Source of the DNA: Dyadobacter flavalbus
Lineage (GTDB): Bacteria; Bacteroidota; Bacteroidia; Cytophagales; Spirosomataceae
Direction of reading: 5' to 3'
Assembly: GCF_006149045.1 (NCBI RefSeq)
Contig: NZ_VBSN01000029.1
Coordinates: forward strand, 1 to 64,000
Length of the DNA stretch: 64,000 bases
Part shown: positions 8,775-17,775 of the stretch, one piece after another
Numbering within the stretch: the stretch's first letter is position 1
How the letters are laid out: every line of letters begins with the position of its first letter
Notes under the pieces: model-generated
Told to the model about the DNA's origin: nothing
The model's database searches: none
What the model saw: the letters and a program-made list of their open reading frames with translations, nothing else
Position numbers and translations under genes: made by a program

Positions 8775-9353
8775 ATGTATGAGGTCTTTTTCCGCAAATT
8801 CAATGAGAAAGTTCAACTGACTGAATCAGAGATGAATTTTATTAAACAATATCTGACACCGAAAAAATTGCGTAAGCGTCAATACCTGCATCAGGAAGGG
8901 GACATCTGCAAGAACGTGGCTTTTATAGAAAAGGGGCTGATGCGTAGTTATGTTGTCGATTCTGACGGGCAAGAGCACATTATGGCATTTGCGCTGGAAG
9001 GATGGACCATGGGCGATTTGTATAGTTTCCTTAGTGAACAGATATCTTCACAGAACATCGATGCGCTGGAAGATTGTGAATTAGTGCTGTTCAGTAAGTC
9101 TGCACATGACGAGCTGCTCAGCACAATGCCTAAGTATGAAACTTACTTCCGAATATTAATGACGGATGCATATATGGCACTTCAAAAAAGAACATTAAAT
9201 ATTATCAGCCTTTCACTGGATGACCGTTACATGTTTTTTATTGAACAATTTCCCAATATCGTCCAGCGCGTTCCCCAGCACATGATCGCTTCTCACATGG
9301 GACTTTCTGCTGAAACCCTGAGCAGGATACGGAACAGGATCAATAAGAAGTAG
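8775..9353 (+). CDS. Crp/Fnr-family transcriptional regulator
   Basis: A 192-residue protein with an N-terminal cyclic-nucleotide-binding-type jelly roll (about residues 15-115: RQYLHQEGDICKNVAFIEKG, then SDGQEHIMAF and GWTMGDLYSF) and a short C-terminal winged helix (VPQHMIASHMGLSAETLSRI). This layout is common in Bacteroidota Crp-like regulators whose ligand is unknown; the classical cAMP phosphate-binding pocket is not obvious. I chose ATG 8775 over TTG 8769. It lies 139 bp upstream of the nickel permease gene in the same direction, so it may control nickel uptake or the urease genes. That link is inference from position only. Confidence 0.85.
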   Translation: MYEVFFRKFNEKVQLTESEMNFIKQYLTPKKLRKRQYLHQEGDICKNVAFIEKGLMRSYVVDSDGQEHIMAFALEGWTMGDLYSFLSEQISSQNIDALEDCELVLFSKSAHDELLSTMPKYETYFRILMTDAYMALQKRTLNIISLSLDDRYMFFIEQFPNIVQRVPQHMIASHMGLSAETLSRIRNRINKK

Positions 9354-9492
9354 CACCGGATACTAAGGGCGAACGTTGATGTGCCAGCTTCTACAAACTC
9401 TTGGTTTGACGTACATTCCACCGAAGTCAGAAGTCTGAAAGCGGATCCAGAATTTGAGAAAACGTACAATTAATAATACTCATAGAACTGAA

Positions 9493-10164
9493 ATGGACAA
9501 TATACACCTTCTTGTTATTTTGTATGCCGGAGTCGCACATGCGCTGGAAGCGGATCATATACTTGCCGTGTCAAATATCGTTTCTCGACGTAAAGCCGTT
9601 TTGCCTGCTCTCAAAGACGGCATTTTCTGGGGTTTGGGTCATACTTCTACAATTGTATTGATTGGGGTAATAGTATTGGTATTTAAGACGTCTATTTCAG
9701 AGAATACGTTTTCTTATTTCGAAGCCGGTGTGGGTTTAATGATGGTCATCGTAGCAGTTATGAGATTAACCAAGTTTTACAGTGAGAGGCAATTGACATA
9801 TAGTGGGCAAATTATGCATGGTGCCGACGGGCCCGGAACTGAAGTATTCCTATCTTCCGGTATTGAAGATAGGAACTTGCATAAAGTTTCTTATGGGATA
9901 GGCCTTATACATGGTTTAGCAGGCAGTGGGGCTTTGGTTATGCTGGCTGTAACTCAATTTAATGAAGTAAACGCAGGAATGTTATACCTTTTATTATATG
10001 GATTAGGCTCTGTTGCCGGAATGGCATTGGTGTCGGGCTTATTTAGCATACCTTTTTCTAGAAGGCTGGTGAACAGTCCGATATTGCGAACCATATTGGT
10101 GATAATATCTTCCGGTATTTGTATTTTTTACGGAGCTTATGTGGTTTATGAAAATTTGAAATAG
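9493..10164 (+). CDS. NiCoT/UreH-type nickel permease
   Basis: A 223-residue inner-membrane protein with about six helices. Helix one carries AHALEADHILAVS, the H-x3-E/D-A-D-H motif of nickel/cobalt permeases. The next helix has GLGHTSTIVLIG, the second family signature, and a further His motif IGLIHGLAGSGALVML appears later. It should import Ni2+ (possibly Co2+). The urease genes 3 kb downstream give it an obvious client. ATG at 9493 is preferred to TTG 9454 because the family N-terminus begins just before the first helix. No second gene follows, and 10165-10570 holds nothing I recognise. Confidence 0.82.
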   Translation: MDNIHLLVILYAGVAHALEADHILAVSNIVSRRKAVLPALKDGIFWGLGHTSTIVLIGVIVLVFKTSISENTFSYFEAGVGLMMVIVAVMRLTKFYSERQLTYSGQIMHGADGPGTEVFLSSGIEDRNLHKVSYGIGLIHGLAGSGALVMLAVTQFNEVNAGMLYLLLYGLGSVAGMALVSGLFSIPFSRRLVNSPILRTILVIISSGICIFYGAYVVYENLK

Positions 10165-10570
10165 GGTTAAGTTGATTTTTAAGTAACTATGATAAATAGC
10201 CAGTGCCAGGGTATTAAATGTGCATTTATACTTGAATGAAAATCAGCGTTACACTTCAGAAAACGAATAATGCCTTGGTGGTTGTGGGCAGAAGCATTAC
10301 TTCGAGGGAGTTAAGCCTTGGAAAAAATACATTAGAAAAATGAAAGCCGGAGGAGTGAGTGGCACCCCTATAAAATAGTGCATTTTATTTGTAGCCCTTA
10401 TTGTAAAAAATTGGATGTGAAGATTTCCTGTACGATTCCTAGTTCCTCTTTTTGTAGATGAAACTAGTTATTTAATTGATAATCATCTTGTTGGGATACG
10501 GCGAAAAGGCTACCATTAGCTTCAAATGGTTATTAATCAATGACCTAATTCAAAAAGTAAAGTTCTTACT

Positions 10571-10856
10571 TTAATCAGCTTTTTTTTCTGAAAGTTTCAA
10601 TCTATTGGCCGCCTTGACAATCATAAAAATCACCAATACAATAATAATGATCTGAATTAGAACCTGGATAAAGTTACCATATTTAATTGCAACCTCGGGA
10701 GTTTCGCCAACCGCTTCCTTTAAAACTATTTTAAGCTGCGTAAAATCTACTCCTCCAATCGGGACACCAAGAATAGAATGCAGCACCGATTACAACACCG
10801 ACGGCAAGATCAAGTACATTACCCTGCGCAATGAAAGTTTTGAATTCTTTTAGCAT
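10571..10856 (-). pseudogene. mscL: Mechanosensitive channel mscL, internal deletion and frameshift
   Basis: The 5' part encodes [20 protein letters not shown] and VVIGAAF, the pore-lining first helix of MscL. The 3' part, in another frame, encodes [38 protein letters not shown] and INRLK-like text, the second helix and tail. Compared with the E. coli protein, about 17 residues between GAAF and the GGVDF loop are missing, and the frame changes at about 10780. Intact MscL is about 135-148 residues. This copy would give only a short non-functional peptide. Confidence 0.82.
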
Positions 10857-11069
10857 AGAATTTCTTTTTAGGCACGTTTTGAATAAAATTAAAATAATTC
10901 TATTCAAAAGAAGACAAAAAACCTCCACTAAGCCCTTGAGCAAACTGCTTCTTGCTGGCTTGGCTTTTGTTATAGACCACAATCGCCGCTAATTTTATAT
11001 TAAAATATTTTGCAATTTTCGCAATAATCGAGGCATTCAACTGATCATCGAGATTAAACTGTTTGCTGC

Positions 11070-11100
11070 AACATGCTTATTATCAAAGAATAAGCATGTT
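11070..11100 (-). terminator. Hairpin downstream of the porin gene
   Basis: AACATGCTTATT (11070-11081) is the perfect reverse complement of AATAAGCATGTT (11089-11100), with a 7-nt loop ATCAAAG. It sits about 100 bp past the stop of the leftward porin gene and is a likely terminator. The rest of 10857-11201 is featureless apart from the hairpin at 11108-11136. Confidence 0.6.
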
Positions 11101-11107
11101 TAGACTC

Positions 11108-11136
11108 TCAATCAATCGAATTAGGCTATTGATTGA
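11108..11136. terminator. Second hairpin next to the porin terminator
   Basis: TCAATCAAT (11108-11116) pairs perfectly with ATTGATTGA (11128-11136). It lies 8 bp from the stronger hairpin at 11070-11100, so the two may form a tandem terminator. Confidence 0.4.
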
Positions 11137-11201
11137 ATACCACGATCATAAGACATTGTTAGACATAGGATCAATGTAATAGTCATGAGTATTATATGGA
11201 A

Positions 11202-12416
11202 TTAAAATACATTAATAAAATACAAGATTCCCACAGCAAACAAATTTAAATTGGTTCTGGTATTTGCCATTTTGACCTCGCCTTTATAGTTGACTTTATT
11301 ATGGTAATAGTACCCAAACATTTTCATTTGCTGACTGGCAATTGGTTGATATTCTATTCCCGCAAGTAGTCCGATATTTTCTCTGAAATTACGACCTATA
11401 ACGCTGTTATTCTTCGTTTGGCTAGCGGCTTCAAATATCCCTTTGCCAGTAATAAACCATTTATCTACAAATTCGTAATCCACCCTCAAAATGGCGCTTT
11501 TGTAATTCAAATCATTTGCGAAAACCGGCTTTAAGCCGGAATTCATTCTAAGCCTATAATTATTAACAGAAGGTGAGGCGATGTTGGGGTGGTCTAATGC
11601 CAGATTAGCAGTTTGCAAATCAAGATACACTTCAAATCTATCTACTACCAGTTTATTCCCTAATGCTATTGAGTGGTTCCATTGCCCTGAGGCAAATTTA
11701 GATATATCGTAGCTCCAGAATGTCTGAAATTTATTATCGAACATTTTGCCTCGCCAGGTCGTGTAGACGCCCATTGGCGATTTTGAGGGCTTGTTGCCGT
11801 TGGTTGAATATCCTGCAATTGCATGTGCCTGAGTAAAATCTTCATTATAAGTATTGTGCAATTGCAGGTAAGCTGCATGATTTTCGTTTATCTGATATCC
11901 AAGTTTCATACCCATCATAAAGATATTTGCTTGAAAGTTCACAAACTCGGAGTATTGGTATTCAAATGTAGGATTCTTTTCAAACTCCCAACTGCCAACA
12001 AAGGCCGCCTGTTTCCCAACTTGGATGGACCACTTTTTTTCTTTCCCAAAAGCGTAATTGACAGAAGCGATGTCTATCGAGCCTGGTGAATTGTCAAGAC
12101 TTTTTGGCGCCTGCGATCTGTTTAAGCGCCATCTTACCCGGAAGTCAAGATTAGGAACGATAGTACCTAGCACTTCAAAGCGAGCTTCGTTCTGCTTTAG
12201 CGCAGACTGCATTGAGCCATTCGGTATTTCCAGTGAACTCCGTAAAAGGAAATTCATATGAATACCTGCCAAGGCATCTGGCATGTTCTTAACTACTGTT
12301 GTAGGCAATTGAGTGGTATCTGCTGATAATGAGGAGCCCTCGATAATCTGTGCTATAGAAATAGCGTGTATGGAAACTAGCGAAGCTGTTATAACACCTT
12401 TCAAAATTTTATTCAT
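11202..12416 (-). CDS. Outer-membrane porin (OprO/OprP-like)
   Basis: A 404-residue beta-barrel protein. ATG at 12416 starts a signal peptide (ILKGVITASLVSIHAISIAQ). The mature part has alternating amphipathic strands with many aromatic residues, for example FRVRWRLNRS, IQVGKQAAFVGSWEFEKNPT and FWSYDISKF, and ends in Phe after LFAVGILYFINVF as many outer-membrane proteins do. KQAAFVGSWEFEKNPTFEY resembles the phosphate/polyphosphate-selective porin group. Transcribed divergently from the urease operon 900 bp away, it could admit urea or metal. That role is inferred from location. Confidence 0.68.
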   Translation of the reverse strand: MNKILKGVITASLVSIHAISIAQIIEGSSLSADTTQLPTTVVKNMPDALAGIHMNFLLRSSLEIPNGSMQSALKQNEARFEVLGTIVPNLDFRVRWRLNRSQAPKSLDNSPGSIDIASVNYAFGKEKKWSIQVGKQAAFVGSWEFEKNPTFEYQYSEFVNFQANIFMMGMKLGYQINENHAAYLQLHNTYNEDFTQAHAIAGYSTNGNKPSKSPMGVYTTWRGKMFDNKFQTFWSYDISKFASGQWNHSIALGNKLVVDRFEVYLDLQTANLALDHPNIASPSVNNYRLRMNSGLKPVFANDLNYKSAILRVDYEFVDKWFITGKGIFEAASQTKNNSVIGRNFRENIGLLAGIEYQPIASQQMKMFGYYYHNKVNYKGEVKMANTRTNLNLFAVGILYFINVF

Positions 12417-13151
12417 ACAATCCAAGTTTTGAAGCCATCTCGTAAATATCTATTTGAGTATTTACGCGGTAAAAGGTAATGGAACTTTTTCATTATTTAC
12501 TATGGCGCATGAGACAATAATTCGGTCTGAGGGCATAAGTATCAATTCGCTGGGTCAAACATCCTGGAGATATCTATTCTGCTTGTCATTGTCTTCTTGT
12601 GCAATCAGTACCGTTATCCGGAAATTTTATCCAAGGTTAAATTCAGCAATGCAAACATGGTTTCCGTATTTTGAATAGTCAATAGGTCCTTCTCATTGTC
12701 TGCATGGTCTGGTATCTGTAGAATCATTTGGTTAATTTTGCGAAAGTGCAAATAAAACTGTTTTCTTGTACTAACATAGTTAAAGTATTATTTCCAAAAT
12801 CCAGCGAAAATTGATCCTTTTGTTAAAAATTAATTGAGTCTTTGAATGTGCTAAGCTGTTGATACTCGAAAAACTTCAATTTGGTAATAATCCTAATTTA
12901 TATAATATATTTCCACTTATAAAAGAAGTGCATTGAATATTAAACCAAGACTTCTGCTTAACAATGTTAGCTAAAATGGGCCGTCTTCCAATTGTTAATT
13001 ATTGTTAATATTATATAAATACGAACCTTAAAATAGGAAAGTGATGTACTAATATTGTGCCAATATTAGGGTGAAAAAATTCAATACAAACAGGTGAACC
13101 TTAATCTTTTTTCTTTTATGACCAGTTCTCATTAAAATTTGGATTTTGTTT
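12417..13151. other. Intergenic region between divergent porin and urease operon
   Basis: About 0.9 kb (12417-13307) separates the porin start from ureA. It is AT-rich with no convincing gene; a 74-codon frame at 12454-12678 has no homology I recognise. It must hold both divergent promoters, but I cannot place a full Bacteroidota promoter. The hairpin at 13152-13186 and a short palindrome at 13195-13207 are the only clear structures. Confidence 0.5.
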
Positions 13152-13186
13152 AAAAAAGTCGTAAAATGCACTTTTAAGACTTTTTT
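13152..13186. terminator. Hairpin with A- and U-tracts 120 bp upstream of ureA
   Basis: AAAAAAGTC (13152-13160) pairs with GACTTTTTT (13178-13186). The inner TAAAA (13162-13166) pairs with TTTTA (13172-13176) after one G-A mismatch, leaving loop TGCAC. A run of seven T ends the right arm. It looks like an intrinsic terminator but has no gene in front of it on the plus strand, so it could be a leader attenuator for the urease operon. Confidence 0.5.
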
Positions 13187-13307
13187 TATAATTAATCATC
13201 AGATGATACTATTGTTTGTTAAGGCTGCTTTATAGGGTCGGTGGGCACGGAAGGTAGCTGCGATCTAGTTCAAATATTTAAATAAAACGAATAAAGCCTA
13301 AAACTCT

Positions 13308-13613
13308 ATGCATTTAAACCCAGTTGAGATCGAGAAACTTATGCTCCATGTGGCCGGAGACCTTGCAGCTAAGCGTCTAGCCCGAGGAGTTAAATTAAAC
13401 TATCCGGAATCTATCGCTTATATCTGTACAATATTGATGGAAGAAGCGCGCGATGGGAAGAAAACTGTGGCACAGCTCATGGAATACGGTGCGAAGCTAT
13501 TGAAAAAGAATCAGGTGATGGAGGGCGTTTCGGATATGGTGCACATGGTTCAGATCGAAGCCACTTTTCCTGATGGGGTAAAATTGATCACGGTTGACCA
13601 TCCTATTCGATAA
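13308..13613 (+). CDS. ureA: Urease subunit gamma
   Basis: A 101-residue complete UreA that packs against UreB and UreC in the urease trimer. Typical text is visible throughout: [63 protein letters not shown] and [20 protein letters not shown]. Length matches the family (about 100 residues). It has no signal peptide of its own. It is the first gene of an operon that runs to about 20.4 kb, with ureB 34 bp downstream. Confidence 0.97.
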   Translation: MHLNPVEIEKLMLHVAGDLAAKRLARGVKLNYPESIAYICTILMEEARDGKKTVAQLMEYGAKLLKKNQVMEGVSDMVHMVQIEATFPDGVKLITVDHPIR

Positions 13614-13647
13614 GTGTAAATCAAATATCAAACTAATTAACTTACAG

Positions 13648-14028
13648 ATGATACCAGGTGAATATATTTTAAAGAAGGGTGAAATCAAGGCTAACGAGGG
13701 AATGAGAACGACTCGCATAGAGGTAGCCAATACCGGCGACCGTCCCATCCAGGTAGGCTCGCATTATCATTTTTTTGAAACCAATAAAGCCCTTGACTTT
13801 AACCGTAGGGAGGCCATTGGTATGCGTCTGAATATTCCAGCAAGTACTGCGGTACGGTTTGAACCGGGAGAAAAGAAAACTGTAATCCTCGTAGAAATAG
13901 CAGGAAATAAGATCATCAGAGGTTTTAATAACCTGACAGAAGGGGATGTTACTAAGGAAAGTGTAAGAGAAGAAGCTATTCTAAAAGCAGAGCGCCTTGG
14001 TTACAAGGGAGCAAGTGTCAAGAAATAA
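13648..14028 (+). CDS. ureB: Urease subunit beta
   Basis: A 126-residue UreB starting at ATG 13648 ([18 protein letters not shown]). The family core is intact: [60 protein letters not shown] and [14 protein letters not shown]. The tail after residue 105 is a little longer than in Klebsiella UreB ([20 protein letters not shown]). No signal peptide is present. ureC begins 25 bp downstream. Together with UreA and UreC it forms the holoenzyme that hydrolyses urea to ammonia and carbamate. Confidence 0.96.
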   Translation: MIPGEYILKKGEIKANEGMRTTRIEVANTGDRPIQVGSHYHFFETNKALDFNRREAIGMRLNIPASTAVRFEPGEKKTVILVEIAGNKIIRGFNNLTEGDVTKESVREEAILKAERLGYKGASVKK

Positions 14029-14053
14029 AGTTTTGATAATTAAATAAGATACT

Positions 14054-15889
14054 ATGGCAAACTGGAATAGACGCGAATGGATTAAAGTAGTTGGCCTTTC
14101 AACCGCTGGCCTTGCTATGTTGGGATTAGAGGTAACAGGGAAAGATTCTGCATCGGTTAAATACATTGATGGTGAATTACATATCCCCAGAGACCGGTAT
14201 GCAGCACTTTTTGGCCCTACAACCGGCGACAAAGTACGACTGGCGGATACCGAACTTTTCATAGAAATAGAAAAGGACTTCAATACTTACGGTGAAGAAA
14301 ACAAATTTGGAGGCGGGAAAACCATTCGTGATGGGATGGGGCAGTCAACTTCCGCAACTCAGGATGAAGTATTGGATTTGTGTCTGACCAATGCAATTAT
14401 TATCGACCATTGGGGTATCGTCAAAGCCGATATTGGTATAAAGAATGGTAAAATAGTTGGTATTGGAAAAGCAGGGAATCCAGATACCCAAGCCGGAGTA
14501 ACAAAAGGAATGATTATTGGTGCCTCTACGGAGGTGCATGGATGTGCCGGAAAAATCGTTACTGCCGGAGCAATAGATACGCACATCCACTTTATTGCTC
14601 CACAGCAGATCGATGTTGCCCTTTTCAGCGGGACCACCACTATGATTGGTGGAGGAACAGGACCAGCTGATGGAACACTCGCTACGACTGTAACGCCTGG
14701 TAAGTACTGGATTGAGAGAATGCTTGAAGCATCCGAAACTATACCAATGAACCTGGGCTTTTTTGGGAAGGGAAATTCATCCTCATTTAAGGCTGTATCT
14801 GAACAGGTTGAAGCTGGCGCGCTCGGGCTTAAATTGCATGAGGACTGGGGTTCTACACCATCTACCATTGATATTGCCTTACAGGTTGCTGACAAGTATG
14901 ACGTTCAGGTTGCGATTCACTCAGATACGCTGAATGAAGCAGGCTTTTTGGAAGATACCGTCAAGGCAATTAATGGACGAACGATACATACTTTTCATAC
15001 CGAGGGAGCCGGTGGTGGCCATGCGCCCGATATTATAAAAATAGCCATGTATCCCAACGTACTACCTGCCTCTACCAATCCTACAAAGCCTTATACAATA
15101 AATACCGTTGACGAGCATTTAGACATGTTAATGTCTGTGCATCACCTGGATAAGAGCATACCCGAAGACGTTGCCTTTGCTGATTCCCGTATCAGGCCAC
15201 AGACCATTGCGGCGGAAGATGTACTGCAGGACATGGGCGTATTTAGTATCATGTCATCAGATAGCCAGGCTATGGGACGGGTAGGGGAAGTGATCATGCG
15301 TACCTGGCAAACTGCGCACAAAATGAAAATACAGCGAGGAGCATTGACAGAGGATAATGGCAAAGAAGCCGATAATTATCGTGTGAAGCGCTATATTTCA
15401 AAGTATACCATCAACCCTGCCAAGGCGCACGGTATTTCTCAGTATGTCGGCTCAGTAGAGATAGGTAAATATGCAGACCTAGTTCTATGGGAGACCAGCT
15501 TATTTGGTGTCAAGCCAGACATGATTATCAAAGGTGGACTTATTGTTGGGGCGAAAATGGGAGATCCTAATGGTTCTATTTCATTGCCTCAGCCGGTAAT
15601 TTATCGTCGTATGTTCGGTTATTACGGCAATGCAATTCAGAATTGTAGTTTTAACTTTGTATCTGCCATCTCTCTTAAAAATGGCAATATCAAAAGATTG
15701 AAGCTTAATAAAAAGTCACTTCCCGTAGTGAATTGCCGGAATATTGGCAAGAAAGATATGGTACATAATGATGCAATGCCAAATATTGAAGTAAATCCAG
15801 AAACTTATACAGTTACTGCTGATGGCAAGGAGCTTACATGTGAACCATTGAGTGTGGTACCAATGGCGCAAAGGTATTTTTTGTTTTAA
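14054..15889 (+). CDS. ureC: Urease catalytic subunit alpha with N-terminal twin-arginine-like signal
   Basis: A 611-residue UreC. Every Klebsiella aerogenes active-site position maps with a constant offset of +43: His177, His179, carbamylated Lys260, His262, His289, His315, His363 and Asp403 are all present. Two features are odd. First, about 43 extra N-terminal residues begin [20 protein letters not shown], a good match to a Tat signal (R-R-x-W-I-K plus hydrophobic stretch), with no obvious AxA cleavage site. Second, the mobile-flap cysteine (Klebsiella Cys319) is Val362 in LMSVHHLD. The C-terminus (PMAQRYFLF) is canonical. Alternative starts further in would break the operon spacing and discard the signal. 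Urease is normally cytosolic; I infer membrane association or export. Confidence 0.96.
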   Translation: MANWNRREWIKVVGLSTAGLAMLGLEVTGKDSASVKYIDGELHIPRDRYAALFGPTTGDKVRLADTELFIEIEKDFNTYGEENKFGGGKTIRDGMGQSTSATQDEVLDLCLTNAIIIDHWGIVKADIGIKNGKIVGIGKAGNPDTQAGVTKGMIIGASTEVHGCAGKIVTAGAIDTHIHFIAPQQIDVALFSGTTTMIGGGTGPADGTLATTVTPGKYWIERMLEASETIPMNLGFFGKGNSSSFKAVSEQVEAGALGLKLHEDWGSTPSTIDIALQVADKYDVQVAIHSDTLNEAGFLEDTVKAINGRTIHTFHTEGAGGGHAPDIIKIAMYPNVLPASTNPTKPYTINTVDEHLDMLMSVHHLDKSIPEDVAFADSRIRPQTIAAEDVLQDMGVFSIMSSDSQAMGRVGEVIMRTWQTAHKMKIQRGALTEDNGKEADNYRVKRYISKYTINPAKAHGISQYVGSVEIGKYADLVLWETSLFGVKPDMIIKGGLIVGAKMGDPNGSISLPQPVIYRRMFGYYGNAIQNCSFNFVSAISLKNGNIKRLKLNKKSLPVVNCRNIGKKDMVHNDAMPNIEVNPETYTVTADGKELTCEPLSVVPMAQRYFLF

Positions 15890-15901
15890 GCTATCCTAAA
15901 A

Positions 15902-15945
15902 AAAGCATTACCGGTCCGGGCGGCAGCCAGCTTCGGTAATGCTTT
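15902..15945 (+). terminator. Intra-operon hairpin after ureC
   Basis: AAAGCATTACCG (15902-15913) is the perfect reverse complement of CGGTAATGCTTT (15934-15945), with a 20-nt GC-rich loop. It lies between the ureC stop and the ureE start. It may partly terminate transcription or protect the 3' end of the structural-subunit mRNA, so that ureABC is made in excess over the accessory genes. Confidence 0.6.
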
Positions 15946-15954
15946 ATTAATGCT

Positions 15955-16434
15955 ATGATTTTTACAAGCCAAATAGTGGGGAATGCGGCCAATTTATTTC
16001 TTGATAACAGGGAATTGGATATACTGGATCTGGACTGGTTTGATACAGGAAAAACAACACTTCGCAAAAAAACAAGAAGTGGTAAGGACATAGCAATAAG
16101 GAAGAATTTGATACCCCTCGTAGACGGGGATATTATTTATATGGATCAGCAGATAGCCATAGCAATTAATATTCTCCCTTGCTCCTGTATCGTCTTTAAA
16201 CCTGGCAACTTTAAAGAAATGGCAACGATCTGTTTTGAGATCGGCAACAAGCATATTCCGCTTTTTATCAGCGAAGATGCTGAAATTATTGTGGAATTCG
16301 AACAACCATTGTTTAGACTGCTTGAACGGTCTGGCTTCAAGCCTGTCAAGGAAAACAGAAAACTTTTAAAAACCCATGCTCTGGCTGTCCAAAGACACGA
16401 GAAAAGTTATAATCGACCCATCAATATAAAATAA
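15955..16434 (+). CDS. ureE: Urease nickel metallochaperone UreE (copy 1)
   Basis: A 159-residue UreE. The N-terminal half is the peptide-binding domain (TLRKKTRSGKDIAIRKN). The C-terminal metal-binding domain carries the hallmark CFEIGNKHIPLF, whose His corresponds to the conserved nickel-binding His96 of Klebsiella UreE. The C-terminal His-rich tail of Klebsiella is absent; only two scattered His (HALAVQRHEK) occur. It should deliver Ni2+ to the UreD-UreF-UreG complex. Position after ureC and 7 bp before ureF fits the usual operon. A second, diverged UreE lies at 19901. Confidence 0.92.
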   Translation: MIFTSQIVGNAANLFLDNRELDILDLDWFDTGKTTLRKKTRSGKDIAIRKNLIPLVDGDIIYMDQQIAIAINILPCSCIVFKPGNFKEMATICFEIGNKHIPLFISEDAEIIVEFEQPLFRLLERSGFKPVKENRKLLKTHALAVQRHEKSYNRPINIK

Positions 16435-16441
16435 GGTACGA

Positions 16442-17128
16442 ATGCAGCCATTGTTGACCCTTTTGCAAATTAACGATTCCATGTTTCCCATTGGTAGTTT
16501 CACTCACTCCTATGGTCTGGAATCCTATGTTAGTCAGGGTATTGTAAAGGATACGCCATCGGCAAAAGTGTATGCTCAGAATATGCTACGATATAGTATT
16601 CACTATAATGACGCAGCTTTTCTTCAAATGACGTGGAAACTGTTAGAGGGAAAAAAATCGGCATTACACTTTCAAAGGTTAGACGAGCTCATATCCGCTT
16701 TAAAATCTCCTCTTGAAATAAGGTTGGCGAGCAGAAAATTGGCGATCCGTTTTCTGAAGCTAACCAAAGAGTTATATCCAGTAACCAGGTGTAGCAACTA
16801 TCTAAGCAAAATACAGCAGGGTAATATGCAGGGACATTATCCCGTAGCATTTGCCTTGTATGCACATGCCAGCGGAATATCCCTTAAAGATGCACTCACT
16901 GCATTTTATTATAATACATTGAATGGAATTGTTACCAACTGCGCCAAATTGATACCAATAGGCCAGGGAGATGCTCAGAAGATTCTTTTTGATTTGCAGG
17001 CAACGATTAACGAACTTGTTCAGAAGCAGGAAATGCTTGATGACTCGCTCGTTGGTTTATGTTGCATTGGTCAGGATATTCGCTGTATGCAACACGAAAA
17101 ACAGTATTCCAGACTTTACATTTCCTGA
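16442..17128 (+). CDS. ureF: Urease accessory protein UreF
   Basis: A 228-residue all-helical UreF. Recognisable blocks are [51 protein letters not shown] and [20 protein letters not shown]. UreF bridges UreD and UreG and gates nickel transfer into apo-urease. Length is normal. It starts 7 bp after ureE and ends 20 bp before the ureG start, consistent with tight co-expression. Confidence 0.93.
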   Translation: MQPLLTLLQINDSMFPIGSFTHSYGLESYVSQGIVKDTPSAKVYAQNMLRYSIHYNDAAFLQMTWKLLEGKKSALHFQRLDELISALKSPLEIRLASRKLAIRFLKLTKELYPVTRCSNYLSKIQQGNMQGHYPVAFALYAHASGISLKDALTAFYYNTLNGIVTNCAKLIPIGQGDAQKILFDLQATINELVQKQEMLDDSLVGLCCIGQDIRCMQHEKQYSRLYIS

Positions 17129-17148
17129 TAAAAATAGAGATAGATTTT

Positions 17149-17775
17149 ATGGTAAATAGACACGTGAGAATAGGAATTGCCGGGCCGGTAGGATCTGGCA
17201 AAACAGCATTGATTGAACGACTTACCCGGATCATGCAAAAAGATTATAGTATCTGCGTTGTTACCAATGATATCTATACCCGCGAAGATGCCGAGTTTCT
17301 AATAAAGAATTCAAGCTTACCTGCAGACCGGATTGCAGGTGTGGAAACGGGCGGATGCCCGCATACGGCGATTCGGGAAGATGCGTCCATGAACCTGGAG
17401 GCGGTGGAAGAGTTGGTTGAACGCCATCCTGATACACAAATTGTTTTTGTTGAAAGTGGTGGAGATAATTTATCTGCTACTTTCAGTCCAGATCTTGCGG
17501 ATGTGACCATTTTTGTCATTGATGTGGCGGAAGGAGATAAAATACCGCGTAAAGGCGGCCCTGGAATAACACGTTCGGACCTACTTATTATCAACAAGAT
17601 TGACTTGGCTCCGTATGTTAACGCAGACCTGGATATGATGGAGCGAGATTCTAAAAGAATGCGTGGTGAACGCCCATTTATTTTCACAAATCTAATGAAA
17701 TTGCAAGGTGTTGATAAAGTAATCAACTGGATTAAGACCTACGCACTGCTAGAAAGAGACGTCGAAAATGCTTAA
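17149..17775 (+). CDS. ureG: Urease GTPase UreG
   Basis: A 208-residue GTPase starting at ATG 17149 ([19 protein letters not shown]). The P-loop GPVGSGKT spans residues 12-19, the nickel-binding Cys-Pro-His motif is residues 70-72 (GGCPH), ESGGDNL is the switch region and NKID gives guanine specificity. It powers nickel insertion together with UreD, UreE and UreF. An upstream in-frame start near 17059 would lie inside ureF and is rejected. The last 8 bp overlap ureD, indicating translational coupling. Confidence 0.96.
   Translation: MVNRHVRIGIAGPVGSGKTALIERLTRIMQKDYSICVVTNDIYTREDAEFLIKNSSLPADRIAGVETGGCPHTAIREDASMNLEAVEELVERHPDTQIVFVESGGDNLSATFSPDLADVTIFVIDVAEGDKIPRKGGPGITRSDLLIINKIDLAPYVNADLDMMERDSKRMRGERPFIFTNLMKLQGVDKVINWIKTYALLERDVENA

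Noticed and set aside
12454..12678. 74-codon frame upstream of the urease operon
   Set aside because: No recognisable domain, no signal or good start context, and it lies in the divergent promoter region.
12417..13307. Nickel/cobalt riboswitch in front of ureA
   Set aside because: I found the terminator-like hairpin but none of the paired GGCAG-type elements expected for a NiCo riboswitch.
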